From the NCBI GenBank assembly GCA_017859995.1, contig JAFJUR010000006.1, forward strand, positions 1 through 36,886: a DNA stretch of 36,886 nucleotides. The letters are read 5' to 3'. Below, piece by piece: positions 15,429 through 23,397 of this stretch; position 1 is the first letter of the stretch; every line of letters starts with the position of its first letter. The translations under genes and the position numbers were made by a program. Source of the stretch: Holophagaceae bacterium. GTDB lineage: Bacteria; Acidobacteriota; Holophagae; Holophagales; Holophagaceae. The notes beneath the pieces are model-generated. The model worked only from the letters and a program-made list of their open reading frames with translations. It ran no database searches and was not told the origin of the DNA.

Positions 15429-16307
15429 TCAGGTCGGCATTTCCGTGGGCAGGGGCACCAGGTTGGGGGGCACTTCCACGACCTTCAGCACGGCATGGCG
15501 GGTGAGCGCTTCGCAGTCCAGCTGCGGGGTCTGGGTGAAGTGGGCCAGGCTGAGGTCGGCGCGGACTTTGGCCAGCACTTTGGCGCGGGACAGGTGGTTG
15601 CCGCAGGCCCGCGCTTCGCGGCAGAGGTGCCAGGTGAAGGCACCATGCCAGCTGCCCTGGATGAAGGCGTCCGCGGCGGTCTGGCTGTCCTTGCAGGCCG
15701 TCCAGAGGATGTGGTGGGAGAGGCCTTTCTCCATGAGCTTCAGGTGGGCCGGGCGGGCCCGGCGGTACTCGATGTCCCGGAAGGCCTCGATGGAGGGCGG
15801 CGGCATGTACTTGGGGCGGCGGTCCAGCAACAGGTCCGCGGCCCGCAGGCCCGTGCCGCTGTGGCAGGTGTCGAGGTAGACCTCCAGGACCACCGTCTGC
15901 GGAAGCTGCACGAAGAGGTTGTGCAGTTCGTCATCCACGATGAGGTGGTCGCGGTCCCACTGGGGGCCGCTGGGGGCCAGGTCGTAGGGGCAGAAGGCCT
16001 CGTCGGCCCGGTCGAATTCGTCGAGGTTCAGGTCCGGCACCTGGGTGCCGTGGCCGGAGAAGCTGAAGACCAGGTGGTTGTACTGGCCCGCCAACGCGCC
16101 GTCCACCATGCGTCGCAGTTCACGCAGGATGTTGGTCTTGGTGGCGTCCTGGTCGGTCAGCCGAGTGATGTCGGAATCCTCGAAGCCCAGCATATCCTTC
16201 AGCAGCGAGGCCATGTCCTGGACATCGTTGAGGCAGCCATTGAGCGAGGCTGAGGGGAAATGCTGGTACTGGTTGATCCCGACGCAGAGGGCGTTGCGAT
16301 GCAGCAT
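15429..16307 (-). CDS. Caspase-family cysteine peptidase (type I metacaspase-like)
   Basis: 292 residues consisting of one p20-like caspase domain with no signal peptide or extra domain. The N-terminal strand is NALCVGINQY. The catalytic His86 lies in FSFSGHGTQ and the catalytic Cys148 in EVYLDTCHSGTG, both preserved. The Asp-rich stretch DLNLDEFDRADEAFCPYD between them is typical of metacaspases that bind calcium. Specificity is probably for Arg/Lys, as in the family. The start at 16307 has a perfect AAGGAGG site; the ORF track's upstream Met lacks one. It is monocistronic, with no obvious substrate or partner gene beside it. Bacterial caspase homologues have varied roles including stress responses and defence; which applies here cannot be seen. 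Confidence 0.9.
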   Translation of the reverse strand: MLHRNALCVGINQYQHFPSASLNGCLNDVQDMASLLKDMLGFEDSDITRLTDQDATKTNILRELRRMVDGALAGQYNHLVFSFSGHGTQVPDLNLDEFDRADEAFCPYDLAPSGPQWDRDHLIVDDELHNLFVQLPQTVVLEVYLDTCHSGTGLRAADLLLDRRPKYMPPPSIEAFRDIEYRRARPAHLKLMEKGLSHHILWTACKDSQTAADAFIQGSWHGAFTWHLCREARACGNHLSRAKVLAKVRADLSLAHFTQTPQLDCEALTRHAVLKVVEVPPNLVPLPTEMPT

Positions 16308-16473
16308 GGGAATCCTCCTTGGTCGGGGTGGAACGGACAGCGCCTGCCCGTCTAGGAACACGGGGCAATCCGGCCAGCGGAGGAGGACTGCGGCATTCGG
16401 CGCACATCCTGAAGGACTCCAAGGTCCACCATAGGCCTCGCCGGGGGAGGTTCAACCGACCCGGAGGGGACCT

Positions 16474-17037
16474 GTGGTAATCATGAAGAGTCCCTGTGAG
16501 GAACCATTGAGCGACGACCGGAAAGAACCCTGGCTGAACCTGCTGGCCCTGACCACCGTGATCCTCGCGGTCTGCGCCACCCTCGCCACTTTCAAGGGTG
16601 GCGGGCATTCCACGCGCACCGTGCTGAGCCAGAGCCAGGCCTCGGACCAGTGGGCCTACTACCAGGCCAAGGGCATCAAGGGGAACCTGTACGAGCTGGA
16701 GGCCCTGCGCCTCAGGCGGGAGCTGCAGCTGGCCCCGAAAGCCTCCGTGCCGCTGCTGGAGCAGAGCCTGGCGGACGTGGAGCGGAAGGTCGCGAAGTAC
16801 GAAGGCGAGAAGGCCGAGATCCAGAAAGAGGCCCGGCGCTTCGAGGACATGAAAGCCCAGGCCCAGAAGCACGGCGCGGCCTTCGGGCTGGCGGTGATCT
16901 TCCTCCAGATCGGCATCCTGCTCTCCTCCATCGCCGCGCTGCTGAAGCAGAAGCCCGTCTACTACCTGGGCCTGGCGGTGGGCGTGGTGGGAATCGTCTA
17001 CTTCATCAACGGCTTCCTCCTCTTCCTGCCCGCCTGA
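16474..17037 (+). CDS. DUF4337-family membrane protein
   Basis: 187 residues. It has one N-terminal helix (LNLLALTTVILAVCATLATF), a soluble mid part with SQSQASDQWAYYQAKGIK (the characteristic QASDxWAxYQAK motif of DUF4337), a coiled coil (about 85-125) and two C-terminal helices. The function of the family is unknown. The GTG at 16474 is chosen because GGAGG lies six bases upstream; the ATG at 16483 would be too far from it. The stop overlaps the start of the NUDIX gene (TGATG), so the two are coupled. The 166 bases upstream, shared with the divergent caspase gene, hold no other gene. Confidence 0.85.
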   Translation: MVIMKSPCEEPLSDDRKEPWLNLLALTTVILAVCATLATFKGGGHSTRTVLSQSQASDQWAYYQAKGIKGNLYELEALRLRRELQLAPKASVPLLEQSLADVERKVAKYEGEKAEIQKEARRFEDMKAQAQKHGAAFGLAVIFLQIGILLSSIAALLKQKPVYYLGLAVGVVGIVYFINGFLLFLPA

Positions 17038-17480
17038 TGTGGGCCCTCACGGTGGCCGCCGTCGTCGAGCGCCAGGGGCGCTTTCTGGTGGTGGAGGAGC
17101 CTGACAAGGTGACGGGCCTGCCGGTGATCAACCAGCCCGCGGGCCATGTGGAACCGGGCGAATCCGTGCTCGACGCGGTGCGCCGCGAGGTGCGCGAGGA
17201 GACGGGCCTGGCCTTCACGGCGGAGGCCATCGTGGGCCTGTATCCGCTGAAGGCCGCCAACGGGAAGGACTACTTCCGGGTGTGCTTCATCGGCTCGGTG
17301 CCTGAGGGCGCGGACGCAGTCCCGGAGGATCCTGGCATCCTCCGCTGCCACTGGCTCACCCCCGCGGAGCTCGCCGCGGCGCCGCTGCGTTCGGGCTGGG
17401 TGCTGCGGTGTCTGCAGGATGCCCTCGCGGGCCGCCGGTTCCCGCTGGACCTGGTGGCCGACATCCGCCTGGAGCGTTGA
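17037..17480 (+). CDS. NUDIX hydrolase, NudJ-like
   Basis: 147 residues with a complete NUDIX box, GHVEPGESVLDAVRREVREETGL (GX5EX7REUXEEXGU). The preceding NQPAG and the ending RFPLDLVADIRLER resemble E. coli NudJ, which hydrolyses nucleoside di- and triphosphates and hydroxymethylpyrimidine pyrophosphate. Substrate choice cannot be read from the box alone. The ATG overlaps the DUF4337 stop by one base; the longer ORF in the track runs through that upstream gene in another frame. It converges with the DUF4199 gene, with 2 bases between the stops. Confidence 0.92.
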   Translation: MWALTVAAVVERQGRFLVVEEPDKVTGLPVINQPAGHVEPGESVLDAVRREVREETGLAFTAEAIVGLYPLKAANGKDYFRVCFIGSVPEGADAVPEDPGILRCHWLTPAELAAAPLRSGWVLRCLQDALAGRRFPLDLVADIRLER

Positions 17481-17482
17481 GC

Positions 17483-17959
17483 CTATTTCTTGCGGAGCCA
17501 GACCGCCGCGACGACGGAGGTGAGGAAGCCGGTGACCACGGTGCCGATGGCGCCGGCCATGGCGCTGGCGCGGGGCGTCTGCAGGGGCGCCTGGAGGCGC
17601 ACGGCGGTCTCGATCTGTTCCGGGCTCAGGCCCTGCCGGGCCATCATCTGGCGGCCCAGGGCCTCCAGGTCCTGGAAGTAGTGCGGGAACACCACGGTGG
17701 TGAAGAGGATGCTGGCGCCGAAGATGATCAGCGAGGCCAGCACCGAGATGCTCACGCCGTTCCACACCTGGCGTCCGAAGCCGGAGACCGGGGCCAGCCC
17801 TCGCAGGGCCCAGACCAGGAGGCCGATCTGGAGGGGGATCACCAGCCAGAAGAGGCGGTGCAGGGAGGGATGCCTGTACCAGCCCGTGACACCCATGACG
17901 AAGGTCCAGGCGGCCACGGAGAGGCCGAGGATCAGGCCGGCGCGAAGGGTGGGGGGCAT
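17483..17959 (-). CDS. DUF4199-like four-helix membrane protein
   Basis: 158 residues with about four hydrophobic helices (roughly residues 6-25, 34-52, 70-92, 132-154). The segment between helices 3 and 4 has the layout of DUF4199 proteins, where PHYFQDLEALGRQMMARQGLSPEQIE resembles their conserved Y...Y(x)MxxxGxxxEEI pattern. Function unknown. I start at the ATG 17959, which has GAGG at 5-base spacing; the tracked start is a GTG two codons earlier. There is no clear operon partner. The DinB-like gene upstream is on the same strand with a 25-base gap, so co-transcription is possible. Confidence 0.72.
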   Translation of the reverse strand: MPPTLRAGLILGLSVAAWTFVMGVTGWYRHPSLHRLFWLVIPLQIGLLVWALRGLAPVSGFGRQVWNGVSISVLASLIIFGASILFTTVVFPHYFQDLEALGRQMMARQGLSPEQIETAVRLQAPLQTPRASAMAGAIGTVVTGFLTSVVAAVWLRKK

Positions 17960-17984
17960 GGGCACCTCGGGAAGGACCAGGGGA

Positions 17985-18494
17985 TCATACCCCGGCGGCG
18001 TTACCGTCGTCGGGGATCCCCATGGGCTCGGTGGCGCCGGCCACGCCGGTGAGGGCGCGGCGCAGGTAGCCCGCCTGTCCCAGGTGGAAGGCCAGGTGGG
18101 TTTCCAGGTGCACCAGCAACAGGCCCGTGGCGGGACGGTGGCCGCCCACGGCCACGGGATAGGGCGCCGCCAGGACCTCGGCGCGGAGGGCCGGAAGGCA
18201 GGCCTCCACCTCGGCCAGGGCCGCCTCGAGGCCCGCCACCACCTCGGCGCGGGTGCCCTCCCGCGTCGAGAATTCCAGGTCGCGCTGCCGGACGTAGCCG
18301 GTGCCGCCCAGCACGGTGCCCACGAAATGCCGCAGGTTCCCGGTGACGTGCAGGGCGAGGTTGCCGGCGCTGTTGGCGATGCCGGGCAGGGTGCGCCAGA
18401 GGGTGGCGTCGTCGGGGAAGGCTTCGACCTCCCGCATGAGGCAGCGGAGGTCGCGGCGGAACAGAACCAGGAGGTGGGCGGTGATGGAGGTCAT
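17985..18494 (-). CDS. DinB/YfiT-superfamily protein
   Basis: 169 residues, a helical bundle of the DinB type: HLLVLFRRDLRCLMREVEAF, then NSAGNLALHVTGNLRHFVG with a His in helix 2, and HLETHLAFHLGQAGYLRRAL near the end, supplying further His residues for the usual metal triad. Family knowledge: these are metal-binding proteins, several of them thiol-dependent transferases; the activity here is unknown. The ATG at 18494 has AGGA about 8 bases upstream and is preferred over the ATG at 18503. Divergent from the glutaminase gene, with 43 bases between the starts. Confidence 0.82.
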   Translation of the reverse strand: MTSITAHLLVLFRRDLRCLMREVEAFPDDATLWRTLPGIANSAGNLALHVTGNLRHFVGTVLGGTGYVRQRDLEFSTREGTRAEVVAGLEAALAEVEACLPALRAEVLAAPYPVAVGGHRPATGLLLVHLETHLAFHLGQAGYLRRALTGVAGATEPMGIPDDGNAAGV

Positions 18495-18537
18495 GGCGTC
18501 CATCCTAAACCCACGGGCCTTGTGTGATGCTCATGGC

Positions 18538-19449
18538 ATGGACCTTCAAGCGCTCCTCGACGACCTCGCCCGGGAATCCGCGCCCTTCGCCGCGGAGGGG
18601 AACGTGGCGGACTACATCCCCGCCCTGGCGGCCGTGGATCCGTCCCGCTTCGGCATCGCCCTGGCCACCATGGACGGCGCCCTGATCGGCAGCGGGGACT
18701 GGCGGGTGCCCTTCTCCATCCAGAGCGTCTCCAAGGCCTTCTCGCTGGCCCTGGTGCTGGCCCGGGACGGCGAGGCCCTGTGGAAGCGCGTGGGCCGAGA
18801 GCCCTCGGGCAACCCCTTCAATTCGCTGGTGCAGCTCGAATACGAGAAGGGCATTCCAAGGAATCCCTTCATCAACGCCGGGGCCTTGATCCTCATCGAC
18901 CGCCTGCTCAGCCTCACGGGAGACTCCCTGGGCACCCTGCGGGATTTCCTGCGCACGGAGAGCGGGCGGCCCAACGTGGACCTGGATCCGGAGGTGGCGG
19001 CTTCGGAGGCCGCCCACGGACACCGCAACGCGGCCCTCGCCCACTTCATGGCCAGCTGCGGCAACCTGGAGAACCCGGTGGAGCGCGTGCTCGACCACTA
19101 CTTCCGCCAGTGCGCGCTCACCATGAGCTGCGCCGACCTGGCGAAGGCGGGCCTCTTCCTGGCCAACCACGGCCTGCGGGCCGACGGCTCGCGGCTGCTG
19201 ACCCGCAGCGAAGCCAAGCGCATCAACGCGGTCATGCTCACCTGCGGCACCTACGACGCCGCCGGCGACTTCGCGTACCGCGTGGGCCTGCCAGGCAAGA
19301 GTGGCGTGGGCGGCGGTATCCTGGCGGTGCTGCCCGAGCGGGGCGTGCTCTGCGTCTGGAGCCCAGCCCTGGACCGCCACGGCAACAGCGTGGCCGGCGT
19401 GGAGGCGCTGGATCGCTTCACGACGCGAACAGGCTGGTCGGTGTTCTGA
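18538..19449 (+). CDS. glsA: Glutaminase (GlsA family)
   Basis: 303 residues, normal length for the bacterial beta-lactamase-fold glutaminases that hydrolyse glutamine to glutamate and ammonia. Catalytic marks are the Ser63-xx-Lys66 pair in FSIQSVSKAF, Tyr26 in GNVADYIPAL, the substrate stretch EPSGNPFNSLVQLE, NPFINAGAL and GRPNVDLD. The GKSGVGGGI loop lies near the end. The ORF track extends 79 codons upstream through the opposite-strand DinB region, but the ATG at 18538 begins at the family N-terminus. No strong Shine-Dalgarno site is visible, so translation may be weak or leaderless-like. Not linked to a transporter; probably housekeeping nitrogen or acid-stress metabolism. Confidence 0.95.
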   Translation: MDLQALLDDLARESAPFAAEGNVADYIPALAAVDPSRFGIALATMDGALIGSGDWRVPFSIQSVSKAFSLALVLARDGEALWKRVGREPSGNPFNSLVQLEYEKGIPRNPFINAGALILIDRLLSLTGDSLGTLRDFLRTESGRPNVDLDPEVAASEAAHGHRNAALAHFMASCGNLENPVERVLDHYFRQCALTMSCADLAKAGLFLANHGLRADGSRLLTRSEAKRINAVMLTCGTYDAAGDFAYRVGLPGKSGVGGGILAVLPERGVLCVWSPALDRHGNSVAGVEALDRFTTRTGWSVF

Positions 19450-19493
19450 TCACGAGCGAGCCCCGGATGGTGGAACCCGAACCGGATGGAGGC

Positions 19494-19823
19494 TCAGCCT
19501 TCCGTCTTCCGCGGGTGCAGAAGCCAGGCCGCCCAGGCGGTGAAGAGGGTCACGGCGCCGAGAATCGCGGCCAGGCGCAGCCAGGGCAATCCTTCGGCGA
19601 GGCGCTCCTGCACCCGCAGCCAGGCCATGCCCACCCAGGCGAGGGCTCCGGCCCAGAGCAGGGCGGCCAGGGTTGTCTGGAGGAGGACCCGTGGGACGAA
19701 CAGCAGCACCGTCAGCGCGAGGGCCACGGGCACGGCCGCCTGGAAGGGCAGGCCCAGGCGCAGGGACAGCGCCCCCAGCATGAGCAGGGCCAGGGCGGCG
19801 GGCAGGCGGCGAAGGACGAACAT
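19494..19823 (-). CDS. Small hydrophobic membrane protein, unrecognised
   Basis: 109 residues, almost all hydrophobic, with four predicted helices (about 5-24, 28-48, 50-70, 82-102) and a basic C-terminus HPRKTEG. No conserved motif that I recognise. The coding frame is GC3-rich and fills the gap between glutaminase and rlmF. It lies on the same strand as rlmF, 48 bases downstream, so it may be the last gene of that unit. An unknown inner-membrane protein. Confidence 0.65.
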   Translation of the reverse strand: MFVLRRLPAALALLMLGALSLRLGLPFQAAVPVALALTVLLFVPRVLLQTTLAALLWAGALAWVGMAWLRVQERLAEGLPWLRLAAILGAVTLFTAWAAWLLHPRKTEG

Positions 19824-19871
19824 GGAGGCTCCGGCGACGGGACATCATACCGGGCCCCCTGGACCGCTGGA

Positions 19872-20840
19872 TTACGCGCCCCAGCGGATCCGCCAGCCCT
19901 CCCGCGCCTCCGGATCCAGGAAGGTCCAGGCCACGAAGCGGCTCTGCTTCTGGCCCTGGGCCATGGGCACGGTGCGGATCTCCGTGGCGCCGGCATGGCG
20001 CAGGGCCCGGTGCACGGCCGGCAGGCTCGCGGAGCTCGACAGCAGCGTGGTGAACCAGCGCACCCGCGGGGCGAGGGCCCGGCTCTCCTCGATCATGCGC
20101 CGCGTGAAGCCCACCTCGCCCCCCTCGCACCACAGCTCCGCCCCCTGGCCGCCGAAGTTCCGGCCCGCGCTGGCGCCGCGGCCCAGCTTCCGCCATTTCT
20201 CCTGGGCCGCTTCCCGCGCCGCCCACCGGGAAGCGTGGAAGGGTGGATTGCACAAGGTGAGGTCGAAGCGCTCCTCCGGCAGCACGACGCCCGCGAAGAT
20301 GGCCCCGGGCTCGGCCTGCCGGCGCAGGGCCAGGGCCTGGCCGAACGCTGGGTTCGCCGCCAGGATGCGGGCGGCGGAGGCCAGGGCCGCGGCGTCCACC
20401 TCCGTACCCACGAAGGTCCACCCGTATTCGGAGTGACCGATCAGCGGGTAGATCGCGTTGGCGCCCACGCCCACGTCCAGCACCCGCACCGTAGCGCCCC
20501 GGGGAATGACACCCCCGTTGCCCTCGGCCAGCAGGTCGGCCAGGTGGTGCAGGTAGTCGGCCCGGCCGGGGATGGGCGGGCAGAGGTAGCCCTCGGGGAT
20601 GTCCCAGCCGCGGATGCCGTAAGCCTCCTGCAGCAGGGCCCGGTTCAGGGCCTTCACCGCCATGGGGTCGGCGAAGGGGATGGTGGCGCCGCCGTGGGGC
20701 GCCCGCACGACATGGCGGCCCAGCTCGGGGCAGGCGGCCACCAGCTTCGGGAAGTCGTAGCCGCCGGCGTGGCGGTTGCGGGGATGCAGGCCCGGTTTGG
20801 CAGGTCGGGCTGGCACGGAGGAACGGGGGCGGGATCCCAT
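19872..20840 (-). CDS. rlmF: 23S rRNA (adenine-1618-N6)-methyltransferase RlmF
   Basis: 322 residues. RlmF methylates A1618 of 23S rRNA using S-adenosylmethionine. Family features in order: [22 protein letters not shown] at the N-terminus, [43 protein letters not shown], the SAM loop [25 protein letters not shown], the catalytic NPPF motif in [11 protein letters not shown], and [17 protein letters not shown] start at ATG 20840 (MGSRPR); the tracked ORF begins 74 codons earlier inside the neighbouring gene. The ribosome site is weak. The gene lies 34 bases downstream of a two-helix hypothetical protein. Confidence 0.93.
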   Translation of the reverse strand: MGSRPRSSVPARPAKPGLHPRNRHAGGYDFPKLVAACPELGRHVVRAPHGGATIPFADPMAVKALNRALLQEAYGIRGWDIPEGYLCPPIPGRADYLHHLADLLAEGNGGVIPRGATVRVLDVGVGANAIYPLIGHSEYGWTFVGTEVDAAALASAARILAANPAFGQALALRRQAEPGAIFAGVVLPEERFDLTLCNPPFHASRWAAREAAQEKWRKLGRGASAGRNFGGQGAELWCEGGEVGFTRRMIEESRALAPRVRWFTTLLSSSASLPAVHRALRHAGATEIRTVPMAQGQKQSRFVAWTFLDPEAREGWRIRWGA

Positions 20841-20874
20841 CCGGCCAGTGTCCGATGGCTGGCGGTCCGGCGCA

Positions 20875-21477
20875 TCAGGGAAGTGGGCCTGGTTCCATCC
20901 TGGAAGGAGGCGGGGGCGCCGCGTCCAGTTCCGCGGCGCGGCGGCGGGTGATCCACCCGAACGCCGTCGCGGTGAAGGCGGTGAGCCAGGCCAGCGTGTA
21001 GGCCAGGGACCGTCCATGCCAGAGCCCGTCGAACCAGCGCATGAACTCGGTGGCCAGCACATTCACCTTGCCGCCGTAGATCTCCAGGTCGCGCAGGTAT
21101 TTCTTGGTGTCCATGGGGTCGTAGCCCAGCGGGTTGCCCGCGGCCGGGGCGGCGGTGAGGTAGACGAAGGCGGCGGCGCCGAAGCCCACGGCGAGGATGG
21201 CCAGGGTCATGCGGCGGATGCGGGTCCTGCGGGTGGCGGGATCGTGGCCCAGCAGGCCGTCGTACCAGGCCGGGGCCAGGTGCAGATCGGCTTCCCGGGC
21301 CAGGAGCGACCTCCGGATCTCCGCCAGGGTCTCGTCGGAAGGACCCAACCCCCGCCGCGCCAGTTCGGCCAGCGCCGCTTCCACGGCCTCCGCGCGGTAT
21401 TCCAGGGGCCGCGCCGCGTACCGCTGGAGATCCGCGTCCGGCAGGGCAGGCATGCGGTCGCGGAAGGAATCGGTCAT
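20875..21477 (-). CDS. Two-helix membrane protein of unknown function
   Basis: 200 residues. The N-terminal 85 residues are soluble, with the motif [33 protein letters not shown]. That pattern (helix, then [12 protein letters not shown]) recurs in many unrelated small membrane proteins. Two hydrophobic helices follow (about 90-110 and 158-177), separated by an external or internal loop with [21 protein letters not shown]. The C-terminus is short, basic and proline-rich. No enzyme motif. The start codon overlaps the stop of the upstream DUF4440-like gene... read in transcription order: this gene's ATG (21477-21475) overlaps that gene's TGA (21476-21474), so the two are translationally coupled. 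Confidence 0.7.
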   Translation of the reverse strand: MTDSFRDRMPALPDADLQRYAARPLEYRAEAVEAALAELARRGLGPSDETLAEIRRSLLAREADLHLAPAWYDGLLGHDPATRRTRIRRMTLAILAVGFGAAAFVYLTAAPAAGNPLGYDPMDTKKYLRDLEIYGGKVNVLATEFMRWFDGLWHGRSLAYTLAWLTAFTATAFGWITRRRAAELDAAPPPPSRMEPGPLP

Positions 21478-21938
21478 GGCTGGGGTGCCGTGGCGCGGTG
21501 CGCCTGGTTGCCGTTGTCCATGTCGGAGTGGATCAGCCAGCGCCCGTCGGCCTGCCGCTTGAGGGTGAGCGTGAACTTGCCCGCATCGGGACTGCCTGGC
21601 TTGCTGCTGTAGGCGCCGATGATGTGGCCGAGACCGCCCTCGACGGCGAAGGCCAGGGCGCGCAGGGCGAGGGGCCCGCCCGCCGTGGCGTAGGCCGCCT
21701 GGATGGCCGCCCGGCCCCGGACGGGCAGGCGGCCGCCGGTCAACACGAAGCCGTCCTCGGTGAAGAGCCTGCTGAGGGCGGCCGCGTCGCGGCGCTGCCA
21801 GGCCGTCTCGTAGTCGCGGAGCACGCGGTCAAGCTCAGGGGGCAGCTGGACCGAGGGGAGGCTGGCTTCCTGAACTGGCTGGGCCAGGAGTGGTGGGGCG
21901 GCCAGAAGCACTGGGAGCAGGTATCTCGACAGGGACAT
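21474..21938 (-). CDS. Secreted DUF4440/SnoaL-like protein
   Basis: 154 residues with a Sec signal peptide (MSLSRYLLPVLLAAPPLLAQP, cleavage after about residue 19). The mature part has the DUF4440 pattern: LDRVLRDYETAWQRRDAAALSRLFTEDGFVLTGG, then VRGRAAIQAAYA, ending KFTLTLKRQADGRWLIHSDMDN. This is an NTF2-like fold, here exported to the periplasm. Activity unknown; related proteins can act as isomerases, binding proteins or sensors. It is coupled to the downstream two-helix membrane protein by a 4-base overlap, which suggests the two act together at the membrane. Confidence 0.82.
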   Translation of the reverse strand: MSLSRYLLPVLLAAPPLLAQPVQEASLPSVQLPPELDRVLRDYETAWQRRDAAALSRLFTEDGFVLTGGRLPVRGRAAIQAAYATAGGPLALRALAFAVEGGLGHIIGAYSSKPGSPDAGKFTLTLKRQADGRWLIHSDMDNGNQAHRATAPQP

Positions 21939-21974
21939 GGAGGCCTCGCGGAGCGGAAACGTGGCGCCCCGGGT

Positions 21975-22364
21975 TCAGGGCAGGTTGAGCTGCCAGGACA
22001 CGCCGAAGCGATCCTGCACCCAGGCGAAGCGCCGGCTGAAGCCGTAGTCGCCGGCGGGCATGAGCACCTGGCCGTCCTCTCCAAGCTGGGCGAAGGCCTG
22101 GTCCAGACCGGCCTCGCTGTCGCAGTCCACGAAGAGGGAGATCGAGGGCGTGAAGGTGAAGGCGTGGACCGGGGGGCTGTCCACGCACATGAGCCGAGTG
22201 CCATAGAGGTCGAGGATGGCCCGCTTGACGGTGCTCTCCCGGCCCGGCTCCCCGGCCCCGTACCGATCCATGGATTCGATCCGGGATCCCGGGAAGACCG
22301 AGGCGTAGAAGGCCATGGCCTCCTCGGCCTGGCCGGTGAACATGAGGAACGTCGTGACCTTCAT
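21975..22364 (-). CDS. VOC-fold PhnB-like protein
   Basis: 129 residues matching the PhnB/'3-demethylubiquinone-9 3-methyltransferase' branch of the vicinal-oxygen-chelate fold. It opens with TTFLMFTGQAEEAMAFYASVFPGS, contains RAILDLYGTRLMCVDSP and SISLFVDCDSEAGLDQAFAQL, and ends WVQDRFGVSWQLNLP, the standard closing motif. Many members lack proven activity. The start at 22364 has a GGAGGAG site and matches the family; the tracked ORF begins 53 codons earlier. The ATG overlaps the TGA of a short upstream reading frame (see 22361-22500). Confidence 0.9.
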   Translation of the reverse strand: MKVTTFLMFTGQAEEAMAFYASVFPGSRIESMDRYGAGEPGRESTVKRAILDLYGTRLMCVDSPPVHAFTFTPSISLFVDCDSEAGLDQAFAQLGEDGQVLMPAGDYGFSRRFAWVQDRFGVSWQLNLP

Positions 22365-22500
22365 GGGAACTCCTCCAGGTTGGGGTGGCCCGTGATGACC
22401 TTCAGCTTGAACGTCCCGCGATGGATGCGCCACTGGGTCGGTGGCGAGCCCGTCCGTGCCGGCCAAGGGCGCGTCTCGATCAAGCCGTGAGGAACCAAGG
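22361..22500 (-). pseudogene. Possible 3' remnant of a lost gene before the VOC gene
   Basis: Between the DUF3995 stop and the VOC start the minus strand has an open frame of about 45 codons. It ends in TQWRIHRGTFKLKVI...NLEEFP and a TGA that overlaps the VOC ATG (ATGA). Third positions are nearly all G or C, as in real genes here, and the stop-start overlap is typical of true gene ends. Yet there is no start codon with a ribosome site, and upstream the frame runs into the DUF3995 gene. This looks like the tail of a gene whose front was deleted. A chance open frame is also possible. Confidence 0.3.
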
Positions 22501-22920
22501 TCAGCTTCGGCGGGCCCACACAACCCGGGACACCCCCAGGGCCAGGCCGAGGCACAGGGGCGAATAGAGGTATGAATCGAAGGTCGCGAAGCGGGTGCCC
22601 CTGACGCGCTTGAAGAATCCCACCAGCCGGAAGTCGCCGATGGCGCGGGCCAGGAAGATCAGGGCCAGGGCGCAGCCGGCCAGATCCAGGAGGCCCGCCC
22701 GCAGGGGGAGGCTCACCCACCCGGCCAGCACGGCCACGAGACCCGCGCAGGCGAAGAGCCCCGCGCCCACCACCAGGGTGGCCCCTTTCGAGGGCAGGAA
22801 GGCCGGGCGGCCCTCCACCTCGGGAAGGGCCGCCGCCAGGCCGAATCGGCCCCCGAGGAGCCAGTAGACGTGGAGCGCGCCGAGGGCCGCGAAGGTGGCG
22901 ATGAGCATCGCAGGAAGCAT
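22501..22920 (-). CDS. DUF3995 membrane protein
   Basis: 139 residues with four hydrophobic helices. It matches DUF3995: an early LHVYWLLGGRFGLAAALPE motif (HxYWxxGG), a mid KGATLVVGAGLFACAGLVAVL helix pair, and the final RFATFDSYLYSPLCLGLAL segment with the conserved DxxxYSPLCL. The function of the family is not known. A GGAG site 9 bases upstream supports the ATG at 22920. It may be co-transcribed with the VOC gene 136 bases downstream. Divergent from the zincin gene. Confidence 0.88.
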   Translation of the reverse strand: MLPAMLIATFAALGALHVYWLLGGRFGLAAALPEVEGRPAFLPSKGATLVVGAGLFACAGLVAVLAGWVSLPLRAGLLDLAGCALALIFLARAIGDFRLVGFFKRVRGTRFATFDSYLYSPLCLGLALGVSRVVWARRS

Positions 22921-23016
22921 GGGCGGTCACTCCAGAAGCCGGGCTGGAAGCATCCTCCCAGTCGGGATGAGTCTGGACAAGGGCGGCGCCCCCGCGGAAG
23001 GGAGTAACCTCATCCC

Positions 23017-23388
23017 ATGCACGTGTCCGACCGCGCGTTTCGCAGACTGGTGGACGAGGCGCTGGCCCTCGTTCCCGGGGAGTTCCGGCCCTACCTCGAA
23101 GGCGTCCCCGTGATCATCGAGGACTGGGCGCCGGACGACGTGCTCGACGACCTGGGCGTGCCCGAGGATGACACGCTCTACGGGCTCTACTCGGGCCGGG
23201 CGCTCACGGAGGGCCCCCCGGAGCCGGGGGATCTGCCGCCCCGCATCACGCTCTACCGCGGACCGCTGTTGGAGGACTGCGTGGACGAGGAGGACCTCCG
23301 CGAGGAGATCGCCACGACGGTCATCCACGAGATCGCCCACCACTTCGGCATCGACGAGGCGCGCCTGGAGGAGCTGGGCTGGGGCTGA
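23017..23388 (+). CDS. Metallopeptidase-family (zincin) protein
   Basis: 123 residues, the normal size of the minimal bacterial zincin family (formerly DUF1025, MMP37-like). The active-site helix reads TVIHEIAHHFGID, giving the HExxH zinc motif with His104, Glu105 and His108. The early part shows VDEALALVPGEFRPYLEGVPVIIED, and GLYSGRALTEG and PPRITLYRGPL are the usual family blocks. Cytoplasmic, substrate unknown. The ribosome site is poor. It converges with the SHOCT lipoprotein gene, leaving 9 bases. Confidence 0.93.
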   Translation: MHVSDRAFRRLVDEALALVPGEFRPYLEGVPVIIEDWAPDDVLDDLGVPEDDTLYGLYSGRALTEGPPEPGDLPPRITLYRGPLLEDCVDEEDLREEIATTVIHEIAHHFGIDEARLEELGWG

Positions 23389-23397
23389 AGTCCGCGG

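Noticed and set aside
15429-17480. Caspase, DUF4337 and NUDIX genes as an anti-phage defence island.
   Set aside because: The caspase gene is divergent from the other two, each gene has intact common housekeeping relatives, and no sensor, effector pore or mobile element is near.
18780-20951. 723-codon plus-strand ORF spanning glutaminase to rlmF.
   Set aside because: It overlaps three well-supported genes in other frames and its product is a Gly/Ala/Arg-rich shadow.
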